From NCBI RefSeq assembly GCF_013364275.1, contig NZ_CP054932.1, positions 7,068,001 through 7,132,000 of the forward strand: a stretch of 64,000 nucleotides of DNA. The letters are read 5' to 3'. Below the pieces are notes generated by a model, which had not been told where the DNA came from, made no database searches, and worked only from the letters and a program-made list of their open reading frames with translations. This stretch comes from Actinomadura sp. NAK00032. GTDB lineage: Bacteria > Actinomycetota > Actinomycetes > Streptosporangiales > Streptosporangiaceae. How positions within the stretch are numbered: the first letter of the stretch is position 1; each line of letters begins with the position of its first letter. A program made the translations under genes and the position numbers. Positions 9,000 to 20,965 of this stretch are shown one piece after another.

Positions 9000-9389
9000 C
9001 CGGCGCCCCTCCCCCTCGCGGCTCGTGGTCCGTGCCGGACCGCGAGCGGGGCGTGCCGGACCGCGACCTGGCCGCCGTACGCGCCGCGTCCCGGCGCCGG
9101 GGGGTTGACGCAGAAGTGGTTCTTACCTGGCCGGTCCGCGGCGAAACCTCACCGCGGAGCGGGACCGGCGCCCGCGCGGACGGCGCCTCCCACCCCTGGG
9201 GAGCCGTCCGCGCGGGCACCGTCTTCCCTCTACTCTGCACGCCTCCGGTGCACGCGGTGCTACATCGACATGACGATCACGTTTCCGTACTTCCTGCTGG
9301 AAGGGGCCATAATCTGCCTTCGAACGGGGATGGACGGACCCGAGACACCTGAGGGAGCGAGGAAACCTGAGGGGGGCCGGGTACATCGC
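9000..9389. other. Intergenic region between histidine kinase and Ser/Thr kinase
   Basis: This 390-base divergent region shows no convincing gene on either strand. It holds a long perfect hairpin (9171-9218) and an AT-richer stretch near 9283-9315 with a TAATCT hexamer (9310-9315) that could be the -10 element of the downstream kinase. It must also contain the histidine kinase promoter, for which I see no clear consensus. Confidence 0.5.
9171..9218. other. Long perfect hairpin upstream of the Ser/Thr kinase
   Basis: GCCCGCGCGGACGGC (9171-9185) pairs perfectly with 9204-9218, leaving an 18-base loop. A 15-base GC-rich stem is far beyond chance. No plus-strand gene ends before it and the minus-strand gene starts 172 bases away, so it is not an ordinary gene-end terminator. 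It could act as an attenuator, a transcript boundary or a protein site. Confidence 0.55.
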
Positions 9390-10592
<1,203 letters not shown>

Positions 10593-10596
10593 GCGG

Positions 10597-11715
10597 TCAG
10601 GTACGCCAGATCAGCACGAGCGCGCAGTCGTCGTCGCGGGCCGCCGCCATCCGCTCGACCAGTTCCCGCGCGCCGCTGCCGAACCCCTGCGGGACGAGCC
10701 GCTCCGCCTCCCCGAGCAGCCGGTCGATGCCGGCGTCCAGATCGCTGCCGGGCGACTCCACCAGCCCGTCGGTGTAGAGCAGGAGCGCGTCGCCCGGCCG
10801 CAGCGTGCCCCGCTCCGGGACGCAGTTCAGGTCGGGCACGACGCCGAGCACGACGCCCTTGGCGGAGCTGACCCGCCAGTCGCCGCGGCTGGCGTCGAAC
10901 TGCACCGCCGGCGGGTGCCCCGCCGACTCGACCGTGTACTCCCCCGACTTCAGGTCGACGACGACGTGCACGGCCGTGACGAACCCCTCGTCCCAGCGCT
11001 GGCGCTGCAGGTAGGCGTTGCAGGCGGGCAGGAAGCGGTCGGTCTGGACCGATCCAAGGAGGCCGCCGAACGCGCCCGACAGCATCAGCGCCCGGGTCCC
11101 CGCGTCGGTGCCCTTCCCGGACACGTCGACGAGCGCGACCTCCAGCCGGCCGTCGTCGCAGGACGAGACGACGAAGTCGCCGCCGAACGAGGACCCGCCG
11201 GCCTGCAGCATCACGACCTGCGAGGACCAGCCGTCCGGCAGCTCGGGCATCTCGCCCTGCCGCCGCAGCCGGTCGCGCAGCTCCAGCAGCATCGAGTCGC
11301 CGCGCAGGCCCTGCACGCCGAGCTGCTGCCGCGTCCGGGCCAGGGTGAGCGCGAGCACCGCGGTGATGGTCAGCGTGGCGATCATGCCGGGGCCGATGGC
11401 GGCCACGTCCTGCCAGGCGTTGTAGGTCACCATGGCGACGACGACGCCGAGCAGCGCGAGCAGGCTGCGCACCTTCAGCAGCAGCCCGCCGCCGAGCACG
11501 ATCAGCACCAGCGCGCCGGACGGGGCCAGCCCGCGCGAGTCACTGGTGGTGGCGAGGCCGATCGCGATCGCGCCGGCCGCGAGCACCGCGAAGACGTACC
11601 GCTCCCGGGTCAGCTTGCCCTGCCTGGCCCACCGGTAGAGCGCCACGAGCAGCGGGATCCGCCGCAGGACGGCCCGCACCCGCGGCGGCAGCAGCTGCAC
11701 CAGTCGTTGAAGCAT
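10597..11715 (-). CDS. SpoIIE-type PP2C phosphatase with N-terminal membrane helices
   Basis: From the ATG at 11715, with GGAG just upstream, the protein has 372 residues. Three or so hydrophobic segments (about 41-55, 66-95 and 106-126) anchor it, and a short helical linker leads to a PPM/SpoIIE catalytic domain (about 165-372). Metal-binding Asp motifs are visible in GGDFVV (about 178-183), VDVSGKG (196-202), DGLVES and the terminal ARDDDCALV. Such enzymes usually dephosphorylate STAS-domain anti-sigma antagonists or counter Ser/Thr kinases. A GTG at 11817 would add 34 residues of non-hydrophobic sequence with a poor ribosome site. Confidence 0.87.
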   Translation of the reverse strand: MLQRLVQLLPPRVRAVLRRIPLLVALYRWARQGKLTRERYVFAVLAAGAIAIGLATTSDSRGLAPSGALVLIVLGGGLLLKVRSLLALLGVVVAMVTYNAWQDVAAIGPGMIATLTITAVLALTLARTRQQLGVQGLRGDSMLLELRDRLRRQGEMPELPDGWSSQVVMLQAGGSSFGGDFVVSSCDDGRLEVALVDVSGKGTDAGTRALMLSGAFGGLLGSVQTDRFLPACNAYLQRQRWDEGFVTAVHVVVDLKSGEYTVESAGHPPAVQFDASRGDWRVSSAKGVVLGVVPDLNCVPERGTLRPGDALLLYTDGLVESPGSDLDAGIDRLLGEAERLVPQGFGSGARELVERMAAARDDDCALVLIWRT

Positions 11716-11906
11716 GACTCCGGCACTGTATCGAGCAATCACCCCGGACGGTCGGTATCCGGGGCACCGGTGACTCCTTGTAACGGTCCACGACGGTTTT
11801 ATCTGGGTATGTGTCACCCCGGGGACACATGGTGCCCCGGTGGTGGCAGGGTCCCGGTGATGGCGGGGCCCCGTCAGCGCGGGGCCGCGGCGAGAGGAGC
11901 GGGCGC

Positions 11907-12146
11907 ATGGTCCAGCCCGGCATGCGGATCACGATCGACGCGGCGATGCGGGCGCGGGACGTCTCGAGCCCCCGCCCCGAGGGCGCGGAACCGCCGCCCG
12001 CAGCGGCCGGGCCGGGCCCCGGCAAGCCCGCCGAACCCGCCCGGCGCACGAAGGCCGCCAAGAACGAGCGGCGCCGCCAGGGCAAGCGCGGCGCCGCCGC
12101 CCGCCGCCCGTCCGAGAACGGGCGCCCGCCCGAGAACGGCCGCTGA
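11907..12146 (+). CDS. Small basic hypothetical protein
   Basis: This 79-residue protein begins MVQPGMRITIDAAMRARDV with AGGAG seven bases before the ATG. The first 25 residues look ordered. The rest is low-complexity Pro/Ala followed by a strongly basic stretch (RRTKAAKNERRRQGKR) and a double SENGRPPENGR-like end. It has no membrane segment or Cys. Similar short proteins with a charged tail occur widely in actinobacteria, as far as I recall, with no assigned function; the basic region could bind nucleic acid. It is divergent from the SpoIIE-type phosphatase and stands alone on the plus strand. Confidence 0.6.
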   Translation: MVQPGMRITIDAAMRARDVSSPRPEGAEPPPAAAGPGPGKPAEPARRTKAAKNERRRQGKRGAAARRPSENGRPPENGR

Positions 12147-12220
12147 CCGGCGCCCCCTCGGGACGCCGGCCCCGGCCCTCGCGCGGCGCGCGGCGTCCGC
12201 TCGGGCGCGGGACGCGGGTG

Positions 12221-12697
12221 TCAGCCCTCGCGCGGGAGCGGGGGGAGTTCGCCCGTGTGCTCGTAGGCGCCGAGCATCCTGATGCGGCGGGTGTGGCGCG
12301 GCTCCTTGGAGTAGGCCGTGCCGAGGAACAGCTCGACGAACCGGGTCGCGGTGGCCGGGTCGTGCTGGCGGGCGCCCAGCGCGATGACGTTGGCGTCGTT
12401 GTGCTCGCGGGCGAGGGTCGCGGTGTCCTCGCTCCAGACCAGCGCGGCGCGGACGCCCTTGACCTTGTTGGCCGCGATCGCCTCGCCGTTGCCGGAGCCG
12501 CCGATGACGATGCCGAGCGTCCCCGGCTCCGCGACCGTCCGCTCGGCGGCGCGCAGGACGAACGGCGGGTAGTCGTCCACGGCGTCGTACACGAACGCGC
12601 CGCAGTCGACGGCCTCGTGCCCGTTCTGCTTCAGCCAGGAGACCAGGTGCTCCTTCAGCTCGAAGCCGGCATGGTCGGATCCAAGAAACACGCGCAT
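12221..12697 (-). CDS. rpiB: Ribose-5-phosphate isomerase B
   Basis: This 158-residue protein of the RpiB/LacAB family interconverts ribose 5-phosphate and ribulose 5-phosphate in the pentose phosphate pathway. The N-terminus MRVFLGSDHAGFELK is the family phosphate-binding hallmark. The loop IGGSGNGEAIAANKVKG carries a Glu (about residue 72) in place of the catalytic Cys of the E. coli type, as in the mycobacterial enzyme. The length is typical. It stands 67 bases from a membrane protein gene on the same strand, with no obvious metabolic partner nearby. Confidence 0.93.
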   Translation of the reverse strand: MRVFLGSDHAGFELKEHLVSWLKQNGHEAVDCGAFVYDAVDDYPPFVLRAAERTVAEPGTLGIVIGGSGNGEAIAANKVKGVRAALVWSEDTATLAREHNDANVIALGARQHDPATATRFVELFLGTAYSKEPRHTRRIRMLGAYEHTGELPPLPREG

Positions 12698-12764
12698 GCG
12701 GAAATTCTCGCAGGCCGCCGCGCGGTGCCCGCGCCCGGGTCGGGCCGCCGGGTCAGCCGCCGGG

Positions 12765-13787
12765 TCAGGAGTCGCCGCCGTCCCGCTTGCGGTCGACGAT
12801 CGTCCGGTCGGCGAGGTTCAGGTCGTCGGAGTCGGCCGCGTCGTCGGACGCCTTCTCAGGCGTGTCCTTGGGGGCGTCCTGCTCGGGCTCGGCCGGTGCC
12901 TCGGCGGCCGCCGGAGGCGCCTGCTCGGCCGGAGCGGCCTGCTCGGGCGGCGGCGCGGACGGCTGCTGCGGGACGGACGGCTGCTGGGCCTGCGGCGGCT
13001 GCTGGGCGGGCGGCTGCGGCGGCATCGGCGCCGCCCCGTACGGCTGCGGGGCCTGCTGCTGCGGGTACTGCTGCATGGGCTGCTGCGGGACGCCGCCCCA
13101 GGGCTGCTGCGGCTGCCCCTGCGGCGGGACGTACGGCGCGGCCTGCTGCTGCATCGGCTGCTGCATGGGCTGCTGCTGCATGGGCGCCATCGGCTGACCG
13201 TAGGGCTGCTGGGCGTACGGGCCGGCCTGCTGCTGCGCGTACGGGCCGCCGGGCTGCTGCTGCGCCCCCGCGCCGCGTCCGCGCGACATGACGAAGCCCA
13301 GCAGCATGCCGAGCCCGGCGAGCCAGCCGTAGCCGAACCCGAAGGACGCGCCGTGCGTCACCGAGTTGAACACGTTGGGGCCGGCGCCGTCCGGCAGGTC
13401 CAGCGCCCAGTTGATCAGGATCCCGTCGAACAGCCCGGCCACGCCGCCCGCGACGACCGTGGCCCACCAGCCGGTCACCGCCGCGCCGAGCGCGCCGCGC
13501 TGCGGGTCGACGGCGCGGGCGCCCGCCACGGCGAGCAGGATCAGCAGGACGAAGAACAGGATCGTGCCGAGGTCGACCGCCACCAGGAACTTCCAGGTGG
13601 CGTCCCCGGCGGTCAGCCGCCAGCTCGGATAGAGCAGCCAGTACAGCGGCGGCGCGATCCCCTCGTCGTAGTGGATCCCGGTCTCGTTGATCGCGTCGAC
13701 CACCCACTGGTTGCCGAGGAGGATCGAGATGAGGGCGATGGGAACCACCGCGCCGCCCGCCATGACCAGCATCCGCCGCATCGTCAT
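12765..13787 (-). CDS. Membrane protein with long Gln/Pro-rich cytoplasmic-type tail
   Basis: The 340-residue protein has about four hydrophobic segments in its first 170 residues (about 5-24, 65-88, 103-120 and 145-165). A long low-complexity domain (about 175-300) then contains runs such as MQQQPMQQPMQQQ and repeated PYGQ or QPSVP units. It ends in an acidic, charged tail. The Q/P region is encoded by imperfect CAG- and CCG-type codon repeats, which could vary in length between strains. Actinobacterial proteins with a small membrane core and a Q/P/Y tail are common, and such tails can drive assembly. No enzyme motif is visible. The start could be the first or third codon (both Met). Confidence 0.75.
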   Translation of the reverse strand: MTMRRMLVMAGGAVVPIALISILLGNQWVVDAINETGIHYDEGIAPPLYWLLYPSWRLTAGDATWKFLVAVDLGTILFFVLLILLAVAGARAVDPQRGALGAAVTGWWATVVAGGVAGLFDGILINWALDLPDGAGPNVFNSVTHGASFGFGYGWLAGLGMLLGFVMSRGRGAGAQQQPGGPYAQQQAGPYAQQPYGQPMAPMQQQPMQQPMQQQAAPYVPPQGQPQQPWGGVPQQPMQQYPQQQAPQPYGAAPMPPQPPAQQPPQAQQPSVPQQPSAPPPEQAAPAEQAPPAAAEAPAEPEQDAPKDTPEKASDDAADSDDLNLADRTIVDRKRDGGDS

Positions 13788-13833
13788 GGCGGGCTAGGTT
13801 AGTGCCGATCGCGGCGCGGCGGTAGGCCCGGCG

Positions 13834-14793
13834 TCACCCCGCGTAGGCGCCCGGTGCCTCGGCGGGGAAGCGGAAGCCGGGGTCGACCTGCGCCTCGAGG
13901 TCCTCCCCGGCCGCCCGGCTGGCCCAGCTCCGCGCGTTCTTCACGTGGAACTCCACGCCCTGGCGGCGGAACTTCGCCCAGTCCTGGGCGCGGCCGTCGA
14001 CCTCGGCGCGCATGCGGTCGAGCGCGGCGGTGTTGCCGTCCTCCAGCGCGACGCCGTGCCGGCCCTGCTCCAGCGCCCGGACGGCCGCGGACTGGCCGAG
14101 CCACGTCAGCAGGTCGTCGCCGACGTGCTCGCGCAGGTAGGCGACGTCGTCCTCGGACTGGACCTTGTTGCCGACGACGCGGATGGCGACGTCGTAGTCG
14201 CGGGCGTACTCGGTGTACTGCCGGTAGACGCCGACGCCCTTGCGGGTGGGCTCGGCGACCAGGAACATCAGGTCGAACCGCGTGAACAGCCCGGACGCGA
14301 ACGTGTCGGCGCCGGCGGTCATGTCGACGACGACGTACTCGCCCGGCCCGTCCACGAGGTGGTTGAGGTAGAGCTCCACCGCGCCGGTCTTGGAGTGGTA
14401 GCAGGCCACGCCGAGATCGTCGTCGTTGAACGGGCCGGTGGCCAGCAGCGTGACGCCGTCCACCTCCTGCCCGGCCTCGTGGACCGGGTCGTCGCCGCGG
14501 AACCGCAGCAGCCGCGACCCGGCGCCGGGCGGAGTGGTCTTGGCCATCGCGGCGGCGGAGGAGATGCGCGGGTTGCCGCCGCGCAGATGCTCCTTGATCT
14601 CGGTGAGCCGGTCGCCGAGCGCCGGGATCTTGGCGGCGCGGGCCTCGTCCAGGCCGAGCGCGACCCCGAGGTGCTGGTTGATGTCGGCGTCGATGGCCAC
14701 CACCGGCAGCCCGCGCCCGGCCAGGTGCCGGACGAACAGCGACGACAGGGTGGTCTTGCCGCTGCCGCCCTTGCCGACGAACGCAACCTTCAC
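13834..14793 (-). CDS. CooC-like P-loop ATPase
   Basis: From the GTG at 14793 (GAGG five bases upstream) the protein has 319 residues and opens MKVAFVGKGGSGKTTLSS, the deviant Walker A of the MinD/Mrp/CooC family. VVAIDADINQHLG gives the signature Asp of switch I and VVVDMTAGADTF the Walker B region. The VAEPTRKGVGVYRQ stretch matches CooC-type proteins, which load nickel into carbon monoxide dehydrogenase. It lies 120 bases downstream of, and on the same strand as, a nickel/cobalt ECF transporter, supporting a metallochaperone role. No CODH, hydrogenase or urease gene is in the window, so the client is unknown. I do not see a Cys-x-Cys metal motif. Confidence 0.8.
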   Translation of the reverse strand: MKVAFVGKGGSGKTTLSSLFVRHLAGRGLPVVAIDADINQHLGVALGLDEARAAKIPALGDRLTEIKEHLRGGNPRISSAAAMAKTTPPGAGSRLLRFRGDDPVHEAGQEVDGVTLLATGPFNDDDLGVACYHSKTGAVELYLNHLVDGPGEYVVVDMTAGADTFASGLFTRFDLMFLVAEPTRKGVGVYRQYTEYARDYDVAIRVVGNKVQSEDDVAYLREHVGDDLLTWLGQSAAVRALEQGRHGVALEDGNTAALDRMRAEVDGRAQDWAKFRRQGVEFHVKNARSWASRAAGEDLEAQVDPGFRFPAEAPGAYAG

Positions 14794-14913
14794 GAATGCC
14801 TCATTTCGGGTATGAAAACCGTTACCAGTGTCGTCACAACCGAGTCTTGCGAAGGGCGGGCGGTGAGGCAAGCGGAACGGCCGAACAGGCCGTAACCGAT
14901 GAACGAACCCCGG

Positions 14914-15666
14914 TCAGCGGAGCGCGGCGGCCGGGTCGAAGCCGAAGGGGAGCTCGAGGCGGTGCGCGGCGAGTTCGTCCGCGTCCACGAGGAGGTCGCG
15001 GGTGGGGCGGTCGGCCGCGATGACGCCGCCGGACAGGATGACCGAGCGCGGGCACAGCTCCGCCGCGTACGGCAGGTCGTGCGTGACCATCAGGACCGTC
15101 ACGTCCAGGCTCAGCAGGATCTCGGCCAGCTCCCGGCGGCTCGCCGGGTCCAGGTTCGAGGACGGCTCGTCCAGCACCAGGATCTCCGGTTCCATCGCCA
15201 GCACGGTCGCGACGGCGACGCGGCGGCGCTGGCCGAAGCTGAGGTGCTGCGGCGGCCGGTCGGCGGCGTGCGCCATGCCGACGCGCTCCAGGGCGGCCGT
15301 GACGCGGCCGTCCAGTTCGGTGCCGCGCATGCCGAGGTTGGCGGGCCCGAACGCGACGTCCTCCCGGACGGTCGGCATGAACAGCTGGTCGTCGGGGTCC
15401 TGGAAGACGATGCCGACGCGGCGCCGGATCTCCCGCAGCGCCTTCTTGTCCTTCGGGTCGACCGCGAGGCCGCCGACCCTGACCTCGCCCAGGCCGCCGT
15501 GCAGGATCCCGTTCAGGTGCAGGACGAGCGTGGTCTTCCCGGCGCCGTTCGGCCCGAGCAGCGCGACGCGCTCGCCGCGCCCGATCGTCAGGTCGACGCC
15601 GAACAGGGCCTGCGTGCCGTCGGGGTAGGCGTACGCCAGGCCCTTCACCTCAAGGGACGGGGTCAT
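14914..15666 (-). CDS. cbiO: ECF transporter ATPase (CbiO/NikO)
   Basis: This 250-residue ABC ATPase energises a group I ECF metal transporter. Walker A is GPNGAGKTT (about residues 39-47), the Q-loop VFQDPDDQLF, the signature LSFGQRRRVA and Walker B ILVLDEPSSNLDP, with MVTHDLPYA as the H-loop. DPDDQLF is typical of ECF-transporter ATPases. It overlaps the upstream permease gene by 4 bases (ATGA), implying translational coupling. The upstream operator points to nickel rather than cobalt as the cargo. Confidence 0.9.
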   Translation of the reverse strand: MTPSLEVKGLAYAYPDGTQALFGVDLTIGRGERVALLGPNGAGKTTLVLHLNGILHGGLGEVRVGGLAVDPKDKKALREIRRRVGIVFQDPDDQLFMPTVREDVAFGPANLGMRGTELDGRVTAALERVGMAHAADRPPQHLSFGQRRRVAVATVLAMEPEILVLDEPSSNLDPASRRELAEILLSLDVTVLMVTHDLPYAAELCPRSVILSGGVIAADRPTRDLLVDADELAAHRLELPFGFDPAAALR

Positions 15667-16427
15667 GGCACCATCCAAGCAGCCAGCGCGACGAGCGCCG
15701 CGGCCAGCGGCAGCGCGGCGGCGGCGCTCCACTGCGCGGTGGTCGCGCCGACGTCGTGCAGGACGGGCATCCGGCCGTCGTAGCCGCGGCTCAGCATGGC
15801 CAGGTGGACGCGCTCGCCCCGCTCGTAGGAGCGCAGGAACAGCGCGCCCACCGACTTGGCGAGCACGCCCGTCGCGCGGATGTCGCGCGCCTCGAAGCCG
15901 CGCGACGCGCGGGCCGTCCTCATCCGGCCCAGTTCCGCGGTGACGACGTCGCCGTAGCGCAGCATGAACGTGGCGATCTGCGTGATGAGCTGCGGCATCC
16001 GCAGCCGCTCGATGCCGAGCAGCAGCAGCCTCGGCTCGGTGGTCGCGGCCAGCAGGATCGACGCGACGACGCCGAGGGTGCCCTTGGCGAGGATGTTCCA
16101 GGCCCCCCACAGCCCGCTCTCGCTCAGCCGCAGCCCCAGCACGGCGACCTTCTCGCCCTCCGCGACGAACGGCATGAGGAAGGCGAACGCGACGAACGGC
16201 ACCTCGATGACGACGCGCCGCGCCACCGTCCGGAACGGCACGCGGGCGGCGGCGGCCACGGCGGCGAGCAGCAGCGCGTAGACGCCGAACGCCCAGATGC
16301 GCTCGCGCGGCGTGGCGACGACGAGCAGCACGAACGCCAGGACGGCGACGAGCTTGCACTGCGGCGGCAGCCGGTGCACCGGCGACGTGCCCGGCAGGTA
16401 GAGCCGGTGCGCGTGCCCGGCGCCCAT
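15663..16427 (-). CDS. cbiQ: ECF transporter transmembrane subunit (CbiQ/NikQ)
   Basis: This 254-residue permease has about five hydrophobic segments and the coupling-helix motifs of the EcfT/CbiQ family: ARASRGFEARD near residue 170 and AMLSRGYDG near 210, the two A-R-G motifs that contact the ATPase. The N-terminus (HRLPPQCKLVAVL) is also family-typical. It overlaps the PDGLE-protein gene by one base upstream and the ATPase gene by four bases downstream, so the operon is tightly packed. Confidence 0.9.
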   Translation of the reverse strand: MGAGHAHRLYLPGTSPVHRLPPQCKLVAVLAFVLLVVATPRERIWAFGVYALLLAAVAAAARVPFRTVARRVVIEVPFVAFAFLMPFVAEGEKVAVLGLRLSESGLWGAWNILAKGTLGVVASILLAATTEPRLLLLGIERLRMPQLITQIATFMLRYGDVVTAELGRMRTARASRGFEARDIRATGVLAKSVGALFLRSYERGERVHLAMLSRGYDGRMPVLHDVGATTAQWSAAAALPLAAALVALAAWMVP

Positions 16428-16780
16428 CAGCCCTTCCGCGCCGGCTCGGACGGCGCGGCCTCGTCCCGACCGGCGTCGCGGGCGGCGGGCGCGCCGCGCC
16501 GCCGGACGGCCCAGAACAGCCCGCCGCCGACGAGCAGGACGGCGCCGACGCCGACCACTCCCGACAGCCCGCCGGACAGCCGCGCGTTCTCGATGCCCTT
16601 CACCCCGTAGTCGCCGAACGGGGAGTCCTTGAGCGAGTGGTCCTTCTCCTTGGCGCTGATGCCCTTGTCCTCGGCGACCTTCTCCAGGCCGTCGGGACTG
16701 GCGGAGGCGTAGTAGCTGACGATGCCCGCGAGGACGAGCGAGACGAGCAGGAACCCGGCGAAGAAGCGCTTGGTGGTCAT
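16427..16780 (-). CDS. PDGLE-domain small subunit (NikN/CbiN-like)
   Basis: This 117-residue protein has a first helix at about 7-26 immediately followed by SPDGLEKVAEDKG, the PDGLE motif, then a short external loop and a second helix at about 71-92. In nickel/cobalt ECF transporters such two-helix proteins form the N component that supports loading of the M subunit. GAGAGGGG precedes the ATG. It sits between cbiM and cbiQ, as expected for the component order M-N-Q-O. Confidence 0.85.
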   Translation of the reverse strand: MTTKRFFAGFLLVSLVLAGIVSYYASASPDGLEKVAEDKGISAKEKDHSLKDSPFGDYGVKGIENARLSGGLSGVVGVGAVLLVGGGLFWAVRRRGAPAARDAGRDEAAPSEPARKG

Positions 16781-16793
16781 GTGAGTTCCCCTC

Positions 16794-17510
16794 TCAGGCG
16801 CGGGACGGCTCGGCCGGGCCGTCCGCCCCCTGCTCGGCGCCGGTGCGCAGTTCCAGCGGCTTCAGCAGCCCGCGCGCCCCGTACACGAGGTCGGGGCGGA
16901 CGGCGAGCACGCTCGACACGGTCACCGCGGTGATCAGCGCCTCGCCGATGCCGATGAGCACGTGCACGCCGATCATCGCGGTGGCGACCTTGCCGATCGA
17001 CACGTCCGCCGTCCCGCCGACCGCGTAGATCGCGGTGAAGGCGACGGCGGCGGCGGGCACGGACACGACGGCGGCGATGAACGCCGACACCGACACCGAC
17101 GTCCGCGACTCGGGCAGCACGCGCAGCAGCAACCGGAACAGCCCGTACCCCACGACGACCGTGACGAGCGCCATCGTGGTGATGTTGGTGCCGAGCGCGG
17201 TGAGGCCGCCGTCCGCGAACAGCAGCGCCTGCATCAGCAGGACGACCGAGACGCACAGCACCCCGGTGTAGGGCCCGACGAGGATCGCCGCGAGCGTGCC
17301 GCCGAGCAGATGGCCGCTCGTCCCGGACGCGACCGGGAAGTTCAGCATCTGCGCCGCGAACACGAACGCGGCGGTCAGGCCGGCGAGCGGCGCGGTCCGG
17401 TCGTCCAGCTCCCGCCGGGCGCCGCGCAGCGCCACCGCGACCCCGGCCACCGCGACCGCGCCGGTCGCGACGGACACCGGAGCATCGATGAAACCGTCCG
17501 GTACGTGCAC
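16794..17510 (-). CDS. cbiM: Nickel/cobalt ECF transporter substrate-binding subunit (CbiM/NikM)
   Basis: The chosen GTG start gives MHVPDGFID. In this family the N-terminal amine and His2 bind the metal, so the start matters; GTG codons at 17519 and further upstream are possible but would bury the His. GGGAG lies just upstream. The 238-residue protein has six or seven membrane segments and the conserved FPVASGTSGHLLGG motif near residue 60. The family imports Ni2+ or Co2+. A Nur-like box 62 bases upstream argues for nickel. Confidence 0.9.
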   Translation of the reverse strand: MHVPDGFIDAPVSVATGAVAVAGVAVALRGARRELDDRTAPLAGLTAAFVFAAQMLNFPVASGTSGHLLGGTLAAILVGPYTGVLCVSVVLLMQALLFADGGLTALGTNITTMALVTVVVGYGLFRLLLRVLPESRTSVSVSAFIAAVVSVPAAAVAFTAIYAVGGTADVSIGKVATAMIGVHVLIGIGEALITAVTVSSVLAVRPDLVYGARGLLKPLELRTGAEQGADGPAEPSRA

Positions 17511-17571
17511 GTCTCCCACCGTCCTACCTGTTGCGAGCGATAGGCCCAGTTTGACGGCACACACCTAGTAG

Positions 17572-17588
17572 TTGCAATACGGTCGCAA
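17572..17588. promoter_or_regulatory. Nur-like nickel-uptake regulator box
   Basis: TTGCAA-TACGG-TCGCAA matches the published actinomycete Nur box (tTGCaa-N5-ttGCAA) at 11 of 12 defined positions. A further TAGCAA follows directly. Nur is a Fur-family protein that represses nickel-uptake genes when nickel is sufficient. The site lies between the transporter operon and the divergent end of the DsbA-like gene, 62 bases before the cbiM start. The match is read by eye. Confidence 0.6.
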
Positions 17589-17638
17589 TAGCAAGGCGGC
17601 TGTCACTCGCGGGCAACCCCGCCGGGTTCCGGCCCCGG

Positions 17639-18253
17639 TCAGTCGAAAATCGGGTCGACCGTCCTCGTTCGCTTGAGTTCGAAGAAGCCGGGCGTGCTCG
17701 CGACGGCGACGACGCCGTCCCAGAGTTTGACTGCCGCCTCGCCGCGCGGGATCGGGGTGACGACCGGGCCGAAGAAGGCGCTGCCCTCGACCTCGATGAC
17801 GGGCGTGCCGACCTCCTGGCCGACGCGGTCGATGCCGTCCTTGTGGGACGCGCGCAGGGCCTCGTCGTAGGCGGTGGAGTCGGCGGCGTCCGCGAGCGCC
17901 GGGTCCAGGCCGGCCGCGGTCAGCGCCGCCTCGGCGAACGCGCGGTCGAGCGTCTGCCGCTCGTGGTGGCGGCGCGTGCCCATCTCGGTGTAGAGGCGGC
18001 CGAGCACCTCCGGCCCGTACTTCTGCTCGGCGGCGATGCACACGCGCACCGGGCCCCACGCGTCGGCGAGCATCCGCCGGTAGTCCTCCGGGATGTCCTT
18101 GTCCTCGTTGAGGACGGCCAGGCTCATCACGTGCCAGCGCACCTCGATCGGGCGCAGCTTCTCCACTTCCAGGATCCAGCGGGACGTGATCCACGCCCAA
18201 GGGCACAGCGGGTCGAACCAGAAGTCCACCGGTGTGGGTGCGTTCTCAGCCAA
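17639..18253 (-). CDS. DsbA-fold mycothiol-dependent reductase-like protein
   Basis: This 204-residue protein has the DsbA/2-hydroxychromene-isomerase thioredoxin fold. The N-terminal motif DFWFDPLCPWAWITS puts one Cys at about residue 17, where the mycobacterial nitroreductase Rv2466c has a CPWC pair; here the second Cys is Ala. VGTPVIEV near residue 150 supplies the cis-Pro loop. Members use mycothiol or mycoredoxin, consistent with an actinobacterial host. Loss of the resolving Cys suggests a monothiol mechanism, which is common in this subfamily. It is divergent from pepN. Confidence 0.8.
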   Translation of the reverse strand: MAENAPTPVDFWFDPLCPWAWITSRWILEVEKLRPIEVRWHVMSLAVLNEDKDIPEDYRRMLADAWGPVRVCIAAEQKYGPEVLGRLYTEMGTRRHHERQTLDRAFAEAALTAAGLDPALADAADSTAYDEALRASHKDGIDRVGQEVGTPVIEVEGSAFFGPVVTPIPRGEAAVKLWDGVVAVASTPGFFELKRTRTVDPIFD

Positions 18254-18430
18254 CGTCGTCTCCTAGAGCGTGAAAGAACTGCTTTACGCGACAACCAGGG
18301 CATCCCCTCCCCGATTCCCGGCGGGGGGAGGCTATCGAAGCCCCCCTCTAGGCCGTGGCGGGCGGACCGGGACGGCGTCCGGTTGGTAGACATGACTTCA
18401 CCAAGCGATTAAGCCGACCAAGGAGTACAT

Positions 18431-20955
<2,525 letters not shown>

Positions 20956-20965
<10 letters not shown>

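Noticed and set aside
9107..9133. TTGACG near 9105-9110 as a -35 element for the Ser/Thr kinase
   Set aside because: No acceptable -10 hexamer lies 16-19 bases downstream, and the long hairpin would intervene.
12765..13260. CTG/CAG-rich stretch as a CRISPR or satellite array
   Set aside because: The repeats are irregular codon runs for Gln and Pro inside a protein gene, without spacers.
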